Assembly: GCA_017307505.1 (NCBI GenBank)
Contig: JAFKEE010000021.1
Coordinates: 155,949-219,948 of the forward strand
DNA length: 64,000 bases
Direction of reading: 5' to 3'
Source: Acidobacteriota bacterium
GTDB lineage: Bacteria > Acidobacteriota > Terriglobia > Bryobacterales > Bryobacteraceae
In this document: piece by piece, positions 18,856-29,221 of the stretch
Numbering within the stretch: position 1 is the stretch's first letter
Layout of the letters: each line of letters opens with the position of its first letter
Program-made: the position numbers and the translations under genes
The notes under the pieces: model-generated
The model's database searches: none
The model's input: only the letters and a program-made list of their open reading frames with translations
Told to the model about the DNA's origin: nothing

Positions 18856-21800
18856 ATGTCTCGCTTATTGACCGTCCTTTTCCTGTGCGCCGCCGTGCGT
18901 CCCATGCCGGCCGCCGAGAAGCCGTTTGCCTTTGGAGCGGTACATTTCGAAGCAAACCGGGGACAGGCGGATTCCGCCGTTCGCTACATGGCCCGCGCCC
19001 GCGGCCAGCAGATCTTTTTTACGGACACGGGGGTGGTGTTCTCGCCGATTTCGGGTCCGGCGATCCGGATGACTTTTGCGGGCTCGGGGCGGCCGGAGTG
19101 GGTTGCGGACGGTCCGCCCAGTGACTCCATCTCCTACTATGTCGGCAACGATCCGAGGAAGTGGGTGAAGGGCGCCCCGGTCTATGACCGAATCACCTGG
19201 CGTGGCGTGTATCCGGGTGTGGATGTGACGTTTTACGGGGACGGCGACCGCCTGGAATACGATCTGGTGCTGGCGCCGGGAGCGGATCCAGCCCGAGTGC
19301 GACTTCAGTTCGAGAAGCCGGCGCGGGTCACGAGCCTCGCGGGCGGAGTCCTTGAGATCTCCGAAGGCAGCACGAGGATCCACCAGCGGGTACCCGCGAT
19401 TTACCAGGAAACCGCGGCAGGAGTCCGGCGCAGCATCGCGGGGGACTTCCAGAATGCAGGTCAGAGTGCGGCCACACTCAAAATCGCAACGTACGATCCC
19501 GCCCAACGCCTGGTGGTGGACCCCGTGATCGAGATGGCCACCTACCTGGGCGGGGAGAACGACGATGAGATTGTGGCGATGGCCGAGGGCTTCGTCGCAG
19601 GCAACACGAGGTCCATCGCCTTTCCACCAAGCCTGCCGGCGCTGCGTGGAGGCCGCGATGTTTTTGTGAGGGGCACCGGCACGTTCATGGTGCCCCAACA
19701 ACTCCGGTACATCTACTATGGAACGTTTATTTTTGGCGGCTCAGGCGATGATGAACTGGCGGGGATTGCCGTGTACCAAGCCATGGGCTACGTAACCCTG
19801 GCCGGTACCACCACTTCCCAGGACCTTCCCGCTACCGGCAAATCTAAGTTCAACGGCGGCGCAAGCGACGGTTTTCTGGCAACTCTCGCCGTGTCACCAG
19901 GCTATGCGACTCTCAACGGCGCGCAGTATATTGGCGGTTCCGGAGAGGATAGGATCACTGCCTTCAGCGGCATCGACTACATCCATGCACTGGTGGGCGT
20001 GACGGACAGTCCGAACCTCACACTGGCCGGCGATGTCCCCCAGAAAGCGATCGGCGGGGGCAAGGATGCTTTTTACGGCATCATCAGCCCGTCCTCTTCA
20101 ACTAAAATCTACGGCTACCTGGGCGGATCGGGCGATGACGCGGCGTATGCTGTTTCGGTCCGGGCCAACGGGTCGGTATGGATTGGCGGAGAAACGCACT
20201 CCGCCGATTTCCCCTTCCCCGCCCCCGGGCTAGCCGGGCCTTCCGACGGATTCCTGGCGGAGGTCAATCCGCCGCTGTTTTCGCCCGGCACTCCGGTGAT
20301 CACGGTCACGACTTACCGGGTTGGCGGCAATGGCGAGGATCGAGTCCGGGCACTGGTTGCGGTGCCTGCGGACTCCGGCCTGCCCGGGGCACCCCGGCCC
20401 TTCACGGTGACGGACATCGGTTTCGCGGGCACCACGACTTCCACAGACCTGCCGGTTCGCAACTCCGCCTTCGCCCAGTTTGCCGGGTTGAGCGATAGTT
20501 TCGTTGGCATGTGGAACGTCACGGCGGCAGCGCCTCGATGGCTGACCTATCTGGGCGGCTCCGGCGCGGATGAGGTCACAGCTTTAGCGATGGATTGGGC
20601 CGGTGATCTGTACGCAGGAGGCTGGACACGCAGCACGGACCTTCCCGTCGCCCACGCGTTGCAACCCACCAGCGCGGGTGGTGAAGAGGGCATGTTCGCG
20701 GTCTTTGACGCCACGGGAGTATTGCATCATTTCACCTATTTCGGCGGGTCAGGTGACGATCGCATCCGGGATGTGCGGCTCATCCCTGGCTCAGTGGCGC
20801 GCGTGGCCGGTTCCACCACGTCCACCGATCTGCCATTACGCTTGCCGATTCAGGACCGTGGCGAGCGAACTGAAGGCTTCTGGGCAGATATCGGAACCGA
20901 CTTCCTGATTGGCCCCTCGGAGTTGATTCTGGCCAAGGACGGAATCCTCCCGTTCGGGGTGAGGCCGGGACGAACGTTGTTCCGCAAGCCGGTCACTTAC
21001 CGCTCGTCTGACCCCGCACGCGTCCGCCTGGTTTATCTGGGCCGCAGCTTCGAGGAGGTGACAGCGGCTCCGGAAGACATTATCTCCGTCGAAGCGCTGA
21101 CCGATTCCGGGGAAGCCACCATCACCATCACAGCCCCGGGCTTCACGACAAAAGAGATCCTCGTCAAGCTGTACCCGGGCGTGTTCGTGCAAGGCTATTC
21201 ATCGGCAAATCCGATCTCCACCTGGGCGACCCCCTCTTATCTATCCGCCTGTTATACCGCCCTGGATCCGGCGACGGGAAAAACGGTGGGGACCTGCCAG
21301 CTTTTCCGCGCAGGAGTAGAACAGCCCGCGCTCCAGTGGTCACTCTCCGATCCCTCCGTGTTTGAGATCGTCAACACGGGCGGAAACTTTCAGATCCGTG
21401 CCTTGAAGCCGGGTGAAGCCACCTTGAGGCTGACCGTGGAAGGATACACCGTCTTACAGGAAGACAGGACCATCACCGCCGCCACGCCACAGCCCCTGCC
21501 GTCCAAGGCGGATCTCCTTCTGGGCAAGAACCTTTACGTAGGTATTCCCGTCAATTTCGGAGTGAACGGCCGTGCGGTGACCTCGGGCTATCGCGGCACG
21601 CTGACCGCGCGCAGTTCGGATCCGGGCCGCCTGCTGCTCTCCCTTGCGAATTATCAGCCTGGCAGCGAGAGCATCACCTTGCCGATGTCCGGTTACGCGC
21701 CGACCATCTATGCGCAGGCCCTGGCGGGCGAAGGGTCCGTGCAGATCCTGCTTACTTCGAGCGAGTCTGAGGGCGAGACGCCCATCCCTGTGACTCTGGA

Positions 21801-24627
21801 GCCGGCCGTGATCGGGTGGGGCGCGCTGCGTTACATCCCGACGGGGGGATCCGTTGTCGACCCCGCCGTTTCGATCACCGTGGGAGCACAAACCATGCAG
21901 TTGATGCTCCGGCTCCAGGGGCAATCGGGCAGCACGGCCAGTGGCTATCGCCCAGGGGCTCCGCCCGTGATGCTCACGCTGTCGAATTCGGATCCGAAGG
22001 TCGTGGAACTGAACCGGTTGACCCGGGCCGTGGATGACGCCGACGCACCCTACACCCTGTTCGGACTGGCGGCGGGCACAGCGGAATTGACGCTCACGAC
22101 TTCCAGCGACGACTTGAAGCCGGCCAGCGACACCGTGCACGTCGAAGTGGCCGCGCCACGCTCGGCAGCCATGCAGGCCATTCTGCCTGCGACCTTGTAC
22201 GTCGGCAAGGGCCTGCAGACCACGGTCATATTCCGCTATTCGCAGCCGCCACAGGCGATCGAGATCGCTTCCAGCGATGCCGGCGCCGTGCTGCTCTCTC
22301 CCTCCGCGCTCATTGCGGGATCAGCTCAACTGTCCCTGGGGCCGAAGCAGAACTATTCGGACGAATACAACTTCCAGGTGCAGGCCCTCAAGAGCGAGGG
22401 AGAGGCCCGCGTGCGTCTGCGCTTCCCGTCGGGAGAGGAGCGCGAAATACGCGTAGTTCTCCTTCCGTCGGGCGTGGGATTCTATGGACCGGTTGGTAGT
22501 TCGAGCAGCCAGGGTTACGATCGCTCGATTGGTGTGACCGCATGGGCCCTGGATCGCCAGACCGGGATCGGCCTCTTCACGCAAGCACTACAACCAGGGT
22601 CCCGGATCGCCGTGAAGCTCCGCGCCGAAGGGTCTCCGGTCCGTTTCACGCCCGGCAGCGCCACACTGACGGCCGAGGCTACGGATGCCTTGTTCAACTA
22701 CACCCTGCCGACGGCCGGGCAGGACGCCACCCTGATCGTCGAATCCGACGCGGAGGGCGCCATCTCACCCGTGACCGCCACGCTGCGGGTGCACCCGGCG
22801 GCGATCATTCCTTCGACTGCGACCGTGCTGCTGGCCAAAAACCAACTTCACGAGTTCAGCATCACCGGGTTCACGAAGCTCCCGGCCCTGACCGCCACCA
22901 GCAGCGATCCGGACCGCGTGCTGCTCAGCACGAGTCCCTCCAGTCCAGCCTCGCAATCGCTGGATCTCTCCAGCCCCGGTTCCAGGCTCTACCTTCATGC
23001 GCTGGCCGAGTCGGGGAACGCTTCGGTCTTCTTAAAGTCGGGGGGTGTTACCGTCCTCGAACTCCAGGTCGCGCTTCAACCCTTGATGCTCAACCTCGCC
23101 TATTCCAATGTGCTCACCCCGGGTGGAATTGCGGACTACACGTTCTCGTTGAACGCCTATGCGCTCCGTCCGAACACCGGCCCCTATCGCTTCAACGTCC
23201 AATCGACCAATTCCGCGGTGGCCACGGTGGATCCGGCCACGTTCGAACTGGCCGCGGCCGATGGCAGTCTCAGTGCTGTCCTCAAGGTCTCCGGCCTGGC
23301 CCAGGGGACTACCAAACTGGTCTTCGACGGACCTCCGGAGATCATCGCGGATCCGGTTTCCGTGACGGTCGGCGCTGTGCCGGAGCAGGCGATTCCCAGC
23401 TATGCGCTCGGCAGGAATCTGCAGGCTGCCGTGCAACTCGACCTGGGTGCGAATTTCAGTAATCCCAATGGAGCCATCGTCAAGCTCACCAGCTCGGACC
23501 CGGGCCGGCTGCTGCTGTCGCGCTCTGTTGCGACGGCCGGGACCGCTGCGGTGAGTGTCGCCGTACCGGCCGGACAACATCGGACGCAATTGATTTACGT
23601 CCAGGCGATCGAGGTAGGTGATGCGGTCATCCAGTGGACCGCGAATGACGTCACCCGCACGGCAGCCAGGATCCAAATTGCCCCTTCCTGGGTGAGTTGT
23701 GCCCCGCAGGGCTCTCTCGTGGCAGGAAGGAACACGCCCGTGCAGTGCAGCATCCGTTCCGCGGCGTCGCCGTCGAACTACCTGGACCAGATCTCGCCCC
23801 GCACCGGCCTGGGCGATCTGAACCTCGGCCTGGAGAGCAGTGCGCCGGAGATCTTCACGGTGACGCCGCAGAGCCTGTCGCTGGAGTGGGGCGGCGCAGA
23901 GGCAATGCTCCGCGGCATCGCGCCGGGTTCTGCCGAACTGCGTCTCACGCCGCCTGCGGGTTTCGGACCCTCACCCGACCGGTCGGAGATCCTGCCGGTC
24001 CGGGTCGAAGTGCCCCCTCTGTCGGCCAGCCGTTCCGTGGAGATGATCCTGTGCAAGGACACGCAGTACACCTACAGGATTCCGGTCCCCGCCGGCGTGG
24101 CGGTCACCGCCACCTCCCAGGATCCTTCCCTCCTCCTGGTGAGCGCGGACTACAAAGCTCCGGGCGACTCCACGGCGGTTGCCGTTTCCAACGGATCCAG
24201 CGCGGACCTCACCCTTCAGGCTCTGGCGAGCAGCGGCACCGTGGAGATCGTCTTCACGGCGCCCGGATACCAGGAATTCCGGGTGGCTGTCAGGCTGCGG
24301 GCCGCCGAACTGTACTGGACCAACCTGCCCTATTCGGGCACACCGATCTCCCTGCGAGTCGGATCTTCCGCCACGCTGATCCTGGGTCTGCGCTCGATGA
24401 ATGGTCAGTTGACGCCGCGTGCCGGAGCGAATCTCGCTGTGGACGTGCTTGTGGACCGTGCAGGGATTGTCACTTTGGATCCGGCGCGAGTGGTCTTCAG
24501 CGGACCGGAGTCGCGGGGCGAAGTGAAGATTCAGGGGGCCGCCCAAGGGAGTGTCGTGTTGCGGATCGGGGCTCCGGACGGGTTTACGGCGTCGGCCACG
24601 CCGGCGGTGGTGGCTGTCGTGCCGTAG
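18856..24627 (+). CDS. Giant secreted SBBP/beta-propeller protein, tandem paralogue
   Basis: A product of 1923 residues built like its upstream neighbour. It has a signal peptide of about 20 residues, FEANRGQADSAVRYMARARG, then YPGVDVTFYGDGDRLEYDLV, then an SBBP propeller (repeated YLGGSGDD/YFGGSGDD and STTSTDLP blocks to about residue 670). Six C-terminal beta-sandwich units follow, each with an 'SSDPGRLLLS' strand and 'YVQAL...G...I' strand (near 21610, 22270, 22900, 23490 and 24110). The ATG is 8 bp after the previous stop, so the pair is co-transcribed. Sequence divergence between the two indicates an old duplication. The role is unknown; adhesion or surface-layer function is a guess. Confidence 0.82.
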   Translation: MSRLLTVLFLCAAVRPMPAAEKPFAFGAVHFEANRGQADSAVRYMARARGQQIFFTDTGVVFSPISGPAIRMTFAGSGRPEWVADGPPSDSISYYVGNDPRKWVKGAPVYDRITWRGVYPGVDVTFYGDGDRLEYDLVLAPGADPARVRLQFEKPARVTSLAGGVLEISEGSTRIHQRVPAIYQETAAGVRRSIAGDFQNAGQSAATLKIATYDPAQRLVVDPVIEMATYLGGENDDEIVAMAEGFVAGNTRSIAFPPSLPALRGGRDVFVRGTGTFMVPQQLRYIYYGTFIFGGSGDDELAGIAVYQAMGYVTLAGTTTSQDLPATGKSKFNGGASDGFLATLAVSPGYATLNGAQYIGGSGEDRITAFSGIDYIHALVGVTDSPNLTLAGDVPQKAIGGGKDAFYGIISPSSSTKIYGYLGGSGDDAAYAVSVRANGSVWIGGETHSADFPFPAPGLAGPSDGFLAEVNPPLFSPGTPVITVTTYRVGGNGEDRVRALVAVPADSGLPGAPRPFTVTDIGFAGTTTSTDLPVRNSAFAQFAGLSDSFVGMWNVTAAAPRWLTYLGGSGADEVTALAMDWAGDLYAGGWTRSTDLPVAHALQPTSAGGEEGMFAVFDATGVLHHFTYFGGSGDDRIRDVRLIPGSVARVAGSTTSTDLPLRLPIQDRGERTEGFWADIGTDFLIGPSELILAKDGILPFGVRPGRTLFRKPVTYRSSDPARVRLVYLGRSFEEVTAAPEDIISVEALTDSGEATITITAPGFTTKEILVKLYPGVFVQGYSSANPISTWATPSYLSACYTALDPATGKTVGTCQLFRAGVEQPALQWSLSDPSVFEIVNTGGNFQIRALKPGEATLRLTVEGYTVLQEDRTITAATPQPLPSKADLLLGKNLYVGIPVNFGVNGRAVTSGYRGTLTARSSDPGRLLLSLANYQPGSESITLPMSGYAPTIYAQALAGEGSVQILLTSSESEGETPIPVTLEPAVIGWGALRYIPTGGSVVDPAVSITVGAQTMQLMLRLQGQSGSTASGYRPGAPPVMLTLSNSDPKVVELNRLTRAVDDADAPYTLFGLAAGTAELTLTTSSDDLKPASDTVHVEVAAPRSAAMQAILPATLYVGKGLQTTVIFRYSQPPQAIEIASSDAGAVLLSPSALIAGSAQLSLGPKQNYSDEYNFQVQALKSEGEARVRLRFPSGEEREIRVVLLPSGVGFYGPVGSSSSQGYDRSIGVTAWALDRQTGIGLFTQALQPGSRIAVKLRAEGSPVRFTPGSATLTAEATDALFNYTLPTAGQDATLIVESDAEGAISPVTATLRVHPAAIIPSTATVLLAKNQLHEFSITGFTKLPALTATSSDPDRVLLSTSPSSPASQSLDLSSPGSRLYLHALAESGNASVFLKSGGVTVLELQVALQPLMLNLAYSNVLTPGGIADYTFSLNAYALRPNTGPYRFNVQSTNSAVATVDPATFELAAADGSLSAVLKVSGLAQGTTKLVFDGPPEIIADPVSVTVGAVPEQAIPSYALGRNLQAAVQLDLGANFSNPNGAIVKLTSSDPGRLLLSRSVATAGTAAVSVAVPAGQHRTQLIYVQAIEVGDAVIQWTANDVTRTAARIQIAPSWVSCAPQGSLVAGRNTPVQCSIRSAASPSNYLDQISPRTGLGDLNLGLESSAPEIFTVTPQSLSLEWGGAEAMLRGIAPGSAELRLTPPAGFGPSPDRSEILPVRVEVPPLSASRSVEMILCKDTQYTYRIPVPAGVAVTATSQDPSLLLVSADYKAPGDSTAVAVSNGSSADLTLQALASSGTVEIVFTAPGYQEFRVAVRLRAAELYWTNLPYSGTPISLRVGSSATLILGLRSMNGQLTPRAGANLAVDVLVDRAGIVTLDPARVVFSGPESRGEVKIQGAAQGSVVLRIGAPDGFTASATPAVVAVVP

Positions 24628-24834
24628 GCGAAATCCTCTTCGTTTGCGTTGCTAGTTTCGGGGGCGGCTCGGGGCCGCCTCCGCTGGCTTTGGCTTGCCC
24701 GGGGGGGATGGGATTCGGGGTTCGGTTCGCGGAGCTGGGGCAAATGGTAGATGGGGTCGGCTGGGGTGTCGAGAACGGCGACGTGAGGCGATGGCCAAGG
24801 TTCGATCCACGCTTCAGGAGTCGATGAGGCGGGT

Positions 24835-24911
24835 TGGTAGGACCGGCAGGACTCGAACCTGCGACCCTCTGCTTAGAAGGCAGATGCTCTATCCAGCTGA
24901 GCTACGGTCCC
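24835..24911 (-). tRNA. tRNA-Arg(TCT)
   Basis: A complete cloverleaf on the minus strand. The acceptor GGGACCG pairs with CGGTCCT (a G-U at the first pair), followed by A and an encoded CCA. The D arm is AGCTCAGCTGGATAGAGC. The anticodon stem TCTGC/GCAGA holds the loop CTTCTAA, giving anticodon TCT. The T arm is GCAGG TTCGAGT CCTGC. Length is 77 nt. It would read AGA codons. Confidence 0.95.
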
Positions 24912-25022
24912 AAACTGCTGTCACGGGCGGATCTTCTGCCTTGCCTGAAGTTCGATCTGCCTAGTGCGATTTTACCACTGCGTCCGGTTCCGGCCTATTC
25001 TCGCGCGGCTCGCGGCCCGCCC

Positions 25023-26342
25023 TTACGAGCCGACCCGCTCCGCCAGCAGCGCCGCGATCTTCTCCGGGTCGTTCGGCACCACCACCGGGGCATTCCCGTA
25101 GGTCGGCGCGACCGGCACGGCCGATGGGGTCTTCAACTGACCCGTGTGGTACTTGTAGATGTAATCCGGATCCTTCAGGACGTTGCCTGTCAGGATCGCC
25201 ACTACGTCTGCATCGGGCGCCATGACACCAGCGGCCGTCAGCTTGCGGATGCCCGCCAGCGTCGCCGCCGAGGCCGGTTCGCAGCCAATGCCGCACTGGC
25301 CCACGATCGCCTTCGCATCGGCGATCTCCTGCTCCGTCACCTTCTCCACCACACCGTGTGAGTCGTCGATCACCTGGATCGCCTTGGGCCACGACACCGG
25401 ATCGCCGATCCGGATCGCCGTCGCCAGAGTCTCCGGATCCGGGATCGACCGGAACTCCGAGCGATCCTGGAAGTAGTCATAAAACGGAGCCGAGCCCGCC
25501 GCCTGGATCACAGCAAACCGGGGCAGCTTGTCAATGAAGCCCATCGCCAGCAGCTCGCGGAAGCCCTTGCCGAAGGCCGAGATATTGCCGAGATTTCCGC
25601 CCGGCACCACCACCCAATCCGGAACTTTCCAGTCGCGCTGGTCGAGCATTTCGACCATGATCGTCTTCTGACCTTCAATCCGGAAGGGATTCACGCTGTT
25701 CAGCAGGTAGATGCCGGTCTTCTCCGCCAGCACGCGCACCAGCGCCAGAATCTGGTCGAAGTTGGCTTCCACCTGAAGCGTCAACGCGCCGTACTCCAGC
25801 GCCTGCGCCAGTTTGCCATAGCTGATGTTGCCATGCGGCAGGAAGATGATGGGCGTCATGCCGGCGCTGGAGGCATAGGCGGCCATCGACGCCGACGTAT
25901 TGCCGGTGGAGACGCAGGCGACGCGCTGCATGCCCAGGCGCAGCCCCTGCGTGGCTCCGCAGGTCATGCCGTTGTCTTTAAATGAGCCGGTGGGGTTGAA
26001 GCCCTGGTGTTTGAACACGAGAGCGTCCAGCCCGCCGAACCGGGCGGCCGGCGGAGCGGGCAGCAGAGGCGTGTTCCCTTCCCTCAACGTGACTGCCTTG
26101 TGCACCGTTGTGTCGACAAAGCCCAGGAGCTCGCGGTAGCGCCAGACACCCGACTGGTCGATGGGCGCATTCGACATGCGGCGCTCGCGCCACAGGCGCT
26201 TGGTGGCTGCCGGCTCCAGAGCCATGCCGGGGTAAGTGGCCTCGATCAGAGCTCCGCAGCGCGGGCACGTGTAGAGAACCTCTTCCACGGGGAACTGGGC
26301 TCGGCAGTGGGGGTTGAGGCAGGAGAGAAATGCTGGTTCCAA
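25023..26342 (-). CDS. thrC: Threonine synthase
   Basis: A 439-residue PLP enzyme that converts O-phospho-L-homoserine to threonine in the cytosol. The N-terminus is a zinc-ribbon-like segment (CLNPHC and CPRC). The PLP lysine is K122 in FNPTGSFKDNGMT, and the substrate/PLP-phosphate loop appears as VSTGNTSASMAAYASSAGM, with VVPGGNLGNISAFGKG further on. This matches the fold-II threonine synthases with an N-terminal zinc ribbon, common in archaea and Acidobacteria. The only start that keeps the zinc ribbon is a TTG at 26342, with no spaced Shine-Dalgarno sequence. It appears to be monocistronic. Confidence 0.93.
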   Translation of the reverse strand: MEPAFLSCLNPHCRAQFPVEEVLYTCPRCGALIEATYPGMALEPAATKRLWRERRMSNAPIDQSGVWRYRELLGFVDTTVHKAVTLREGNTPLLPAPPAARFGGLDALVFKHQGFNPTGSFKDNGMTCGATQGLRLGMQRVACVSTGNTSASMAAYASSAGMTPIIFLPHGNISYGKLAQALEYGALTLQVEANFDQILALVRVLAEKTGIYLLNSVNPFRIEGQKTIMVEMLDQRDWKVPDWVVVPGGNLGNISAFGKGFRELLAMGFIDKLPRFAVIQAAGSAPFYDYFQDRSEFRSIPDPETLATAIRIGDPVSWPKAIQVIDDSHGVVEKVTEQEIADAKAIVGQCGIGCEPASAATLAGIRKLTAAGVMAPDADVVAILTGNVLKDPDYIYKYHTGQLKTPSAVPVAPTYGNAPVVVPNDPEKIAALLAERVGS

Positions 26343-26427
26343 CCTTCTAGTTTACCCGGGATGTTTGCGGGTTTCCTAACCCGTCCGGATGGACGCCGTG
26401 GCGCCCGGCCCCAGCCGCCCGCCGGAC

Positions 26428-27681
26428 TTACGGCTTCCGGATGACGATGGGCAACGGGACCACCGCGCCATCCGGATCGCGAATCTGCATGGGATAAGGC
26501 GACAGAGGCATGATCCGCATTTCGTCCCCTTCGATCTCGACGCTGAGGAAGTGGACCGTATCCGCCCACGCCGCAATTCCGGCGGCACGCATGCGGCTGC
26601 GGACATCGCCCGACCGCAGCTCCCCGCCGGCTCCGGAGAGCACCATGAGGGCCTTGCCCATCTCCGAGTGATTGGTGGAGAACTGAAAGTTGTGCTCGTG
26701 TCCGCAGAAATAGGCCGCTACGCGATGGTCGCGGAAGAGGTTCATGAAGGGCAACAGGTCGTTGTACGACGCCGGATGGTTCGGCCCGGCGGTGAAAGGT
26801 GGGTGATGGCCATAGGCGATCTTCCATGGAGCCGACGAGGCCGCGAGGCTCTTCCGGAGCCACCCATATTGGACCGATCGCACATCCAGCCCCGGCACCG
26901 GCCAGTCATGGGCCACGTTGCGAGTTGTGTCGAGGGCGAAGAAATCGGCAATTCCGGGCACCGAGAAGGAGTAGTATCTGGCCGGGACGTTACCGGGGAA
27001 GAAGAAGTTGTCCAGATAGACGGGCAGGTCGCGCGTGGATTCCGATTCGTTGCCGTCGTGATTGCCCAGGCTGGGATAGAACGGAATGCTCTCAATCAGC
27101 GGCTTGTAGGGCAGGAAGAAGCGGTTTTCCCAGTGCGAATCATCATTCCCCGTGCCCCGGCGTGTCGGGATGCCGAACGCCTTCTTCGCGTAGATATTGT
27201 CTCCGTTGGTGATGACAAAGCGGACGTGCTTGCCGGCGGCCTCCAGGCGCTGGTACTCGCGCCACATGACGCGCGCGACCTCCAGTTGATTCAGATCCCC
27301 CGTGCCATAGTCGCCAATCACGAAGAAGTTCAGCACGGCGGCCCGCTCGGGCAGGGTGCGCACCGTGCCGCCCCCGATGCGGCGGCCATCGATGAGGACC
27401 TCATAGGGATAGGCAGTATCCGCGGCCAGGCCGTTCACCTGTTCCCAGTTGCGGCCGGTTACCACGTGATCCCCATTTAGACGGAGCACAGCGTGCCCCA
27501 TGGGCCGGGAGTCGCGGCCAATCGTATTGCGGTTGCCGCCGGCGGTGGTCCCCCAGGCGATCAACACACTGTGAGTTTGGGTAGGTCCGACATACACGAA
27601 AGTGGGTGCCGCCGCGGCACAAAGGCAGACGATAATGGCTGTACCACTGGCACCGAGGAGTCTTTTGACAGAATCACCCAT
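26428..27681 (-). CDS. Secreted purple-acid-phosphatase-like metallophosphoesterase
   Basis: A product of 417 residues from the ATG at 27681; an alternative GTG at 27720 would add 13 residues before the signal peptide. A signal peptide is followed by a short N-terminal beta-domain (THSVLIAWGTTAGG), as in purple acid phosphatases. The metal-binding motifs appear in order: FVIGDYGTG, ITNGDNIY, SLGNHDG, GHHPPF and FCGHEHNFQF. The enzyme should hydrolyse phosphomonoesters in the periplasm using a two-metal centre. It is divergent from the nucleotide transporter gene. Confidence 0.85.
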   Translation of the reverse strand: MGDSVKRLLGASGTAIIVCLCAAAAPTFVYVGPTQTHSVLIAWGTTAGGNRNTIGRDSRPMGHAVLRLNGDHVVTGRNWEQVNGLAADTAYPYEVLIDGRRIGGGTVRTLPERAAVLNFFVIGDYGTGDLNQLEVARVMWREYQRLEAAGKHVRFVITNGDNIYAKKAFGIPTRRGTGNDDSHWENRFFLPYKPLIESIPFYPSLGNHDGNESESTRDLPVYLDNFFFPGNVPARYYSFSVPGIADFFALDTTRNVAHDWPVPGLDVRSVQYGWLRKSLAASSAPWKIAYGHHPPFTAGPNHPASYNDLLPFMNLFRDHRVAAYFCGHEHNFQFSTNHSEMGKALMVLSGAGGELRSGDVRSRMRAAGIAAWADTVHFLSVEIEGDEMRIMPLSPYPMQIRDPDGAVVPLPIVIRKP

Positions 27682-27747
27682 CCATCCTAGTGTGGACGAA
27701 ATGATGTCCTCAGCGGTCACGACTGAAGATCAGCGAGAATGACGTAG

Positions 27748-29097
27748 ATGAGTACGGCCGTAATACCTGCGGTACGCCGGTCCTGGGTTGACCGGATCAT
27801 GGCGTTGACGACAGAGGTCCGGCCTGGCGAAGGCGCCGGGGCGCTCCTGCTGGCGTTGAACGTATTCCTCCTGCTGGGCTCCTACTACCTGCTGAAGACC
27901 GTCCGCGAAGCACTCATTCTGGGAGAAAGCGGCGCGGAGGTGAAGAGCTACGCCGCCGCGGGCCAGGCCCTGCTGCTGCTGCTGGTGATTCCGGCTTACG
28001 GCGCGCTGGCTTCGAAGATGAACCGCATCCGGCTCATCACCTGGACGTCGCTGTTCTTTGCCGGCAACCTGATCCTCTTCTATCTCGCGGGCCAGGCCGG
28101 TTTGCGCCAGGGTGTGGTCTTCTACCTTTGGCTTGGGGTCTACAACAATTTTGTTATCGCCCAGTTCTGGGCCTTCGCCAACGACATCTATAACGAGGAC
28201 CAGGGCAAACGGCTGTTTCCCGTGATCGGCATCGGCAGTTCCCTGGGCGCCTGGCTGGGCGCCGAGGCGGCCAAGCACTCCATCGTCATGTTCGGCCCGT
28301 ATCCCACCATGCTGGTGGTGGCCGCTGTCCTCGTCATCTGCGTGCTGATGACCCGCCTCAGCAACAACTGGGCGATGAGCGGCAGCGCCTCGCAGCAGCG
28401 CTCGGCGGCCAAGCCCTTGAGCTCCGACGGCGGGTTTGAACTGATCTTCCACGACCGCTATCTGCTGCTCATTGCGACCCTCGTCCTGCTCCTGAACATC
28501 GTCAACAGCACGGGCGAGTTCCTGCTGGGCAAACTGGTCACGGCCGAGGCCATCAAACATGTGGGCGCCGGAGCGGCGCTGGCCGCCGAGAGGGGCAAGT
28601 ACATCGGCCAGTTCTATGGCGACTTCTTCGGAGCCGTCAACCTGCTGGGCCTGCTGATGCAAACCTTCCTGGCCTCCCGCGTCATCAAGTACCTGGGTGT
28701 GCGCGGCGCGCTCTTCATCCTGCCCGTGATCGCCTTTGGAGCCTATGGGCTGCTGTTGGTATACCCTGCCCTGAGCGCGGTGCGGATGGTCAAGATGCTG
28801 GAAAACAGCACCGACTACTCGATTCAAAGCACGACCAAGCAAGCTCTGTTCCTGCTCACCAGCCGCGAAGCGAAGTACAAGGCAAAGACGGCGATCGACA
28901 CCTTTGTGGTTCGCACCGGCGACATGCTGCAGGCGGCGTTGGTCTTCGCCGGGACGAAGTTTGCCCTAAGCCTTCAGGGCTTCGCGGCCATCACCATGGG
29001 CATGACCGTGCTGTGGCTCACGGTGGCGGGGCTCATCTTCAAGGAACACCTCGCGCTCGAGACAAGGCAGAAGAAGATTCACGGCCCCAACCTCTAG
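27748..29097 (+). CDS. ATP/ADP-type nucleotide transporter (AAA family)
   Basis: A 449-residue inner-membrane protein with about 12 helices. LNVFLLLGSYYLLKTVREALIL, near the N-terminus, followed later by FYLWLGVYNNFVIAQFWAFAND and RLFPVIGIGSSLGAWLGA, is the pattern of the Tlc/NTT nucleotide translocase family and its free-living bacterial relatives. In parasites these exchange ATP for ADP; in free-living bacteria the cargo is uncertain. The gene ends at the prophage boundary and is the last clearly chromosomal gene here. Confidence 0.82.
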   Translation: MSTAVIPAVRRSWVDRIMALTTEVRPGEGAGALLLALNVFLLLGSYYLLKTVREALILGESGAEVKSYAAAGQALLLLLVIPAYGALASKMNRIRLITWTSLFFAGNLILFYLAGQAGLRQGVVFYLWLGVYNNFVIAQFWAFANDIYNEDQGKRLFPVIGIGSSLGAWLGAEAAKHSIVMFGPYPTMLVVAAVLVICVLMTRLSNNWAMSGSASQQRSAAKPLSSDGGFELIFHDRYLLLIATLVLLLNIVNSTGEFLLGKLVTAEAIKHVGAGAALAAERGKYIGQFYGDFFGAVNLLGLLMQTFLASRVIKYLGVRGALFILPVIAFGAYGLLLVYPALSAVRMVKMLENSTDYSIQSTTKQALFLLTSREAKYKAKTAIDTFVVRTGDMLQAALVFAGTKFALSLQGFAAITMGMTVLWLTVAGLIFKEHLALETRQKKIHGPNL

Positions 29098-29221
29098 CGG
29101 CTAGCGAGTGTCCCGGCGAGAAGGCCGCGGACGAGGCAGCAAAGCTGGGGCCTGCGGCGAGGATCGCCTGTGCGGAATTCCAGCCAAGGTGGTTGTGGGG
29201 AAAAGAAACCGGAAGGGCTTT

